NCBI GenBank assembly: GCA_016281115.1
Contig: JAEEHZ010000134.1
Span: 1 to 8,903 of the forward strand
Length of the DNA stretch: 8,903 nucleotides
Direction of reading: 5' to 3'
Source: Clostridiaceae bacterium
GTDB taxonomy: Bacteria > Bacillota > Clostridia > Oscillospirales > Acutalibacteraceae
The stretch's first letter is position 1, and every line of letters starts with the position of its first letter. A model generated the notes under the pieces. That model worked only from the letters and a program-made list of their open reading frames with translations, was not told where the DNA came from and ran no database searches. Position numbers and translations under genes: made by a program. Positions 6,233-8,903 of this stretch are shown piece by piece.

Positions 6233-6937
6233 ATGTTCAAAAAAGCAACAAGTTTAGTTTTAGCAGCACTCATTCTTACACTCACAATGGCGGTTGCAGC
6301 GCCTATATCAGCGTCCGCTTCCGTTACATCGGGCGGAACAATATATTTGCAGGTTCCCGCTTCATGGAAAACATATTCGACCGTTTATTGCCACCTTTGG
6401 AAAGACGGCGGCAGCGACCTTTATTCTTGGCAGACAAGAAAAGAAAAAGCAGTTAAAGTATCTGACGGCTTATACAGCTATGAGATTCCCGCAGGCGCAG
6501 ACGTAAATATGGTTATCTGGTCAAATGATATCGGTATGCAAACATACGACCTTACTATGGGCGACTGCTGCATAGGAGATACGGTTTACAGCCGCAATGA
6601 GATAGTAGAAAACCCTGTTGACTCAAACAAATCCTGCGAGCTCGTTTATTGGACAACTCACACATCATACGGTCCCAAATATCAGGAATCCTCTATCGGA
6701 ACACAGTTGGGTGAAACACCCGATCCCGAGGCAGTTGTTTGCACACACGGCGCGGCAGCTTCTTCAGGCGACGGCAACAGCACTACAACAACAGGCGGGT
6801 CTAAGGGTAAGGCAACATCAACATCAGGAAAAGCTACCACAGCAACCGGCACAACAGAAAACGTTGCATTGTTTGCAGGTATTCTCGCGGCTTCTTTGGC
6901 GGCATGCTTTGTATTGAGAAAGAGAAACGCTGAATAA
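6233..6937 (+). CDS. Secreted, C-terminally anchored surface protein of unknown function
   Basis: This 234-residue protein has a clear signal peptide: MFKK, a hydrophobic core (8-23) and an ASA cleavage site near residue 29. The mature domain (about 36-165) is rich in Trp and Tyr, with VYCHLW (51-56), SW (65-66), VIWSND (94-99), GMQTYDLTMGDCCIGDTVY (101-119) and NPVDSNK (127-133). I associate this pattern (CHxW, TGMQTY, CIGDTxY, NPxDSxK) with modules of extracellular Ruminococcus proteins; that is memory, not a search. A carbohydrate-binding role is only a guess. A Thr/Ser/Gly-rich linker follows (about 173-207), then a hydrophobic helix (211-228) and the tail RKRNAE. This resembles a sortase-type end, but no LPxTG-like motif precedes the helix; the nearest sequence is ATGTTEN. 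AGGAGG (6219-6224) sits 8 nt before the ATG. Confidence 0.85.
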   Translation: MFKKATSLVLAALILTLTMAVAAPISASASVTSGGTIYLQVPASWKTYSTVYCHLWKDGGSDLYSWQTRKEKAVKVSDGLYSYEIPAGADVNMVIWSNDIGMQTYDLTMGDCCIGDTVYSRNEIVENPVDSNKSCELVYWTTHTSYGPKYQESSIGTQLGETPDPEAVVCTHGAAASSGDGNSTTTTGGSKGKATSTSGKATTATGTTENVALFAGILAASLAACFVLRKRNAE

Positions 6938-6955
6938 TTGTAATTGTAGTTTTAT

Positions 6956-6990
6956 GAGGCAAGCTCGTTGGGGCTTGCCTCTTTTTCTTT
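6956..6990 (+). terminator. Intrinsic terminator after the secreted protein gene
   Basis: GAGGCAAGC (6956-6964) pairs perfectly with GCTTGCCTC (6973-6981), nine pairs around an 8-nt loop, followed by TTTTTCTTT. This is a textbook Rho-independent terminator, and it makes the upstream gene a single-gene unit. Confidence 0.93.
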
Positions 6991-7030
6991 GCTATTATTT
7001 GAATAATGTATTTATTTTTTATATTAAGTA

Positions 7031-7039
7031 TGTTAAAAT
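7031..7039 (+). promoter_or_regulatory. Extended -10 promoter for the DUF4364 gene
   Basis: TGTTAAAAT contains the extended -10 form TGn plus TAAAAT (7034-7039). Seventeen bases upstream of the -10 is only a weak -35, TTTATT (7011-7016). The start would be near 7046, leaving about 30 nt before the ATG at 7075. The call is moderate because the region is AT-rich. Confidence 0.45.
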
Positions 7040-7074
7040 AACGTAAAGAAAAAATTTATGAAAGGCGGTTTTTT

Positions 7075-7677
7075 ATGTCTCACGATGCTTTTAATGCCGG
7101 TGTAGACCTGACAGGGCTTCACGACGTTTCTTCAATAAAACTGCTTGTTTGCTATATAACAAAAAATATGGGCGGCTACGCAGACAAAATTACCGTAGCC
7201 ACCGCGCTCCAGCAGCAGGGCGTAGCAAATTATTTTGAAACGCTCAATGCTTACAGCGAGCTTATCGGAAAAGGACTGATAAGCGAGAAAGACGGCGTTT
7301 GCCGTATTGAGCAGGGCGGCGAGGATGTACTAAGAGAGCTTGAAGGCGAACTGCCTGTTTCGATAAAAGAAAAAACTCCCGATTTTATAAAAAAGGTTGC
7401 CGATGACCAGCGACGCAAAAAAGAAAACAAAGTTGAAATAACTAAGCAGGGTTCGGGTGTTAATATAAGGTGCAGTGTAAAACAGGAGGATCATAACCTT
7501 ATCGACCTCGGATTATATATGCCCGGCAACGAGCAGGCTTGCGTTATAAGAGACAATTTTCAGAAAAACGCTTCCGACATATACAATATTGTTATTGCAG
7601 CTTCGATAGGCGATTGCGAAATGCTTGATTATGCGGTCGAGAATTATAAAACCAAATTAAACGGAACAGATAAATAA
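7075..7677 (+). CDS. DUF4364 family protein, predicted winged-helix regulator
   Basis: This 200-residue protein resembles the DUF4364 family, conserved in Clostridia and without an established function as far as I know. Residues about 20-88 have a winged-helix pattern: IKLLVCYITKNMGG, KITVATALQQQGVANYFETLNAYSELIGKGLISEKDGVCRIEQGGEDVL. That is a helix, a recognition-helix region and a beta wing, as in PadR/MarR-like proteins. PVSIKEK (94-100), the start of the linker to a second domain, also fits the family as I remember it. There is no signal peptide or membrane segment, so it should be cytoplasmic. The site AAAGGCGG (7061-7068) precedes the ATG; the earlier ATG at 7058 is out of frame. It has its own terminator, so it is probably monocistronic. 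The family call is from memory; DNA binding is inferred. Confidence 0.8.
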   Translation: MSHDAFNAGVDLTGLHDVSSIKLLVCYITKNMGGYADKITVATALQQQGVANYFETLNAYSELIGKGLISEKDGVCRIEQGGEDVLRELEGELPVSIKEKTPDFIKKVADDQRRKKENKVEITKQGSGVNIRCSVKQEDHNLIDLGLYMPGNEQACVIRDNFQKNASDIYNIVIAASIGDCEMLDYAVENYKTKLNGTDK

Positions 7678-7684
7678 TAAAATA

Positions 7685-7713
7685 CCTGTCGAATTTTTTC
7701 GGCAGGCTTTTTT
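7685..7713 (+). terminator. Intrinsic terminator after the DUF4364 gene
   Basis: CCTGTCGA (7685-7692) pairs with TCGGCAGG (7699-7706), eight pairs with one G-U, around a T-rich loop. It is followed by C and six T (7708-7713). It lies 8 nt after the stop codon and separates this gene from the dpa operon. Confidence 0.88.
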
Positions 7714-7734
7714 ATCAACAAAATTACACGGCTT

Positions 7735-7743
7735 CATATTATA
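7735..7743 (+). promoter_or_regulatory. Candidate sigma-K-like -10 element for dpaAB
   Basis: CATATTATA fits the sigma-K -10 consensus CATAnnnTA and lies about 54 bases before the dpaA start. A possible -35 AC (7718-7719) is 15 nt upstream, slightly closer than ideal. In Bacillus, spoVF (dpaAB) is transcribed by sigma-K in the mother cell. The region is very AT-rich and overlaps weak sigma-A-like hexamers, so this is only a candidate. Confidence 0.3.
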
Positions 7744-7796
7744 TATTATATAACAAGATACATTTACTACTTTTTGCCGATAAGGAGGCAATTGCC

Positions 7797-8642
7797 TTGA
7801 AAAATATAAAAATTGCCGTGATAGGCGGCGATATAAGAATGTATTACGCAGGAAAAGATCTGGAATCAAACGGCGCACAAGTCTGTTTTACAGGCTTTGA
7901 AAAAATAGGCGTACCGTCTTGCAGTGAAAAAGAATTATCAGGCTGTAGCTGTGTGCTGTTGCCCGTTCCTCTTACAAGGGACAGCCGCACGCTGTTTGCT
8001 CCGCTTTCGGATAAAAAGATCCTGCTTGATAAAGACTTACCCCTGCTTATAAAATCAAAAACTGTTTTTTGTTGTATGGAAAATACGCTAAAACGCTTTT
8101 GCAGCATAGGCGACAGTCAACAAATATTTGACTATTACAACGCCCCCGGCTTTGCCGAAAAAAATGCCGTTTTAACAGCAGACGCGGCTGTGTCTATCAT
8201 ACACAGCGAGACAAACGCGTCTTTGGTTGGCAAAAAGGTGCTTATACTGGGCTACGGCAGAGTAGGCAGAGAATGTGCGAGAGCGGTGAAAGAAGACTTT
8301 GCCGATATTTATGTAGGCGTAAGGCGCAAAGAAAGTGAGCTTGAGGTCATATTACACGGATTTACGCCGGTAAGCTCGATCAATTTGGAAAATATGCAAA
8401 AATATGATCTGATCATAAATACCGTGCCGTATACACTTTTAAACACCTCGGTGCTTGATAAAATTAACAAAAGCACTTTAATTATAGATTTGGCATCGGA
8501 CGGCGGCGGCACAGATTTCAAGCACGCCGAAAAAGCAGGATTAAAGGCAATATATGCCCAGGGTCTGCCCGGTAAATATTACCCCGAAAAAGCAGGAAGA
8601 ATAATATCTCAAACAATATCACAATTTACCGGAGGTCTGTAA
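7797..8642 (+). CDS. dpaA: Dipicolinate synthase subunit A (SpoVFA), TTG start
   Basis: With DpaB this forms dipicolinate synthase, which oxidises dihydrodipicolinate from the lysine pathway to dipicolinic acid in the mother cell for export into the forespore. The 281-residue protein is slightly shorter than the Bacillus one (about 297, from memory). It starts with IAVIGGDIRMYYAGKDLESNGAQV (6-29) and GFE, the family N-terminal signature. A second Rossmann nucleotide-binding motif follows, VLILGYGRVGRECA (148-161), and the end carries GLPGKYYPEKAG (256-267), all typical of DpaA. The TTG start is supported by AAGGAGG (7782-7788), 8 nt upstream, and leads directly into the conserved KIAVIGG. The dpaB ATG begins 5 nt after the stop, so the two are an operon. 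Expression in late sporulation is expected from Bacillus. Confidence 0.94.
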   Translation: MKNIKIAVIGGDIRMYYAGKDLESNGAQVCFTGFEKIGVPSCSEKELSGCSCVLLPVPLTRDSRTLFAPLSDKKILLDKDLPLLIKSKTVFCCMENTLKRFCSIGDSQQIFDYYNAPGFAEKNAVLTADAAVSIIHSETNASLVGKKVLILGYGRVGRECARAVKEDFADIYVGVRRKESELEVILHGFTPVSSINLENMQKYDLIINTVPYTLLNTSVLDKINKSTLIIDLASDGGGTDFKHAEKAGLKAIYAQGLPGKYYPEKAGRIISQTISQFTGGL

Positions 8643-8647
8643 TCTTT

Positions 8648-8903
8648 ATGAAGCTAAACATAGGATATGCTCTTTGCGGATCTTTTTGCACACATGATAA
8701 AGCGCTTAAATATATGCGCATATTAAAGGACAGGGGGCATAATATTATACCTATACTCTCTTTTAACAGCGCCGGACTTGACACACGTTTCGGAACGGCG
8801 TCACAGTTGAAAGAACAAATATCCTCCATAACCGACAACCCCATTATAGAAACAATAGAAGACGCCGAGCCGATAGGTCCCAAAGAAATGTGCGATATAA
8901 TCA
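8648..8903 (+). CDS. dpaB: Dipicolinate synthase subunit B (SpoVFB), N-terminal part (cut by window edge)
   Basis: The first 85 residues of DpaB are present; the rest is beyond the window. DpaB belongs to the flavoprotein (Dfp/LPAD-like) family and is the second subunit of dipicolinate synthase. IGYALCGSFCTHDKAL near the N-terminus is the family's flavin-binding start, and FNSAGLDTRFG and DAEPIGP are typical of DpaB. The ATG at 8648 has GGAGGT (8631-8636) upstream, placed inside the last codons of dpaA, so translation is likely coupled. No frameshift was seen in the visible part. Confidence 0.94.
   Translation, partial: MKLNIGYALCGSFCTHDKALKYMRILKDRGHNIIPILSFNSAGLDTRFGTASQLKEQISSITDNPIIETIEDAEPIGPKEMCDII

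Noticed and set aside
6830..6937. LPxTG-type sortase signal at the end of the secreted protein
   Set aside because: The helix and positive tail fit, but no LPxTG, NPxTN or close variant precedes the helix; only ATGTTEN is there.
1..8903. CRISPR arrays, insertion sequences, phage or integrative elements
   Set aside because: No regularly spaced repeats, transposase or integrase motifs, or terminal inverted repeats were seen. The tRNA genes show no duplicated 3' ends suggesting an attachment site.

Overview
The window looks like chromosomal core DNA from a Gram-positive, spore-forming, Clostridia-type bacterium, most likely of the Ruminococcaceae/Oscillospiraceae. The evidence is a classical str operon (rpsL-rpsG-fusA-tuf) with clostridial-type ribosomal proteins, strong Shine-Dalgarno sites and sigma-A promoters, a MurT/GatD-type pair, a DUF4364 gene, a secreted protein with a module I associate with Ruminococcus, and the dipicolinate synthase genes dpaA/dpaB. 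I see no insertion sequence, phage gene, CRISPR array or rRNA. The lineage is inferred from protein style; no search was run.

Left part (1-5949), all minus strand, read from high to low coordinates. A promoter with perfect consensus hexamers drives tRNA-Met(CAU) and tRNA-Glu(UUC). Next come a murT-like gene and a gatD-like gene, which nearly abut. A second strong promoter then starts the str operon. It has a leader of about 150 nt with three predicted hairpins, followed by rpsL (S12), rpsG (S7), fusA (EF-G) and the first 16 codons of tuf (EF-Tu), which is cut by the window edge. The gaps inside the operon are not empty: there is a 10-bp hairpin between rpsL and rpsG, a terminator-like hairpin between rpsG and fusA, and a hairpin plus a separate promoter in front of tuf.

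Right part (5950-8903), all plus strand. A strong promoter divergent from the tRNA promoter drives a secreted, C-terminally anchored protein, closed by a clear intrinsic terminator. A DUF4364 winged-helix protein follows with its own extended -10 promoter and terminator. Last is the dpaA-dpaB operon for spore dipicolinic acid, with dpaB cut by the window edge.

The most unusual signal is the murT/gatD pair. The GatD-like protein keeps the family fold signatures but has Thr where the nucleophilic Cys should be and Ile where the catalytic His should be. Its MurT-like partner keeps the ATP P-loop and the zinc ribbon but has lost recognisable C-terminal signature motifs. This suggests a paralogous complex that no longer uses glutamine for lipid II amidation. 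That is inference; the rest of the genome would have to be checked for a canonical pair.
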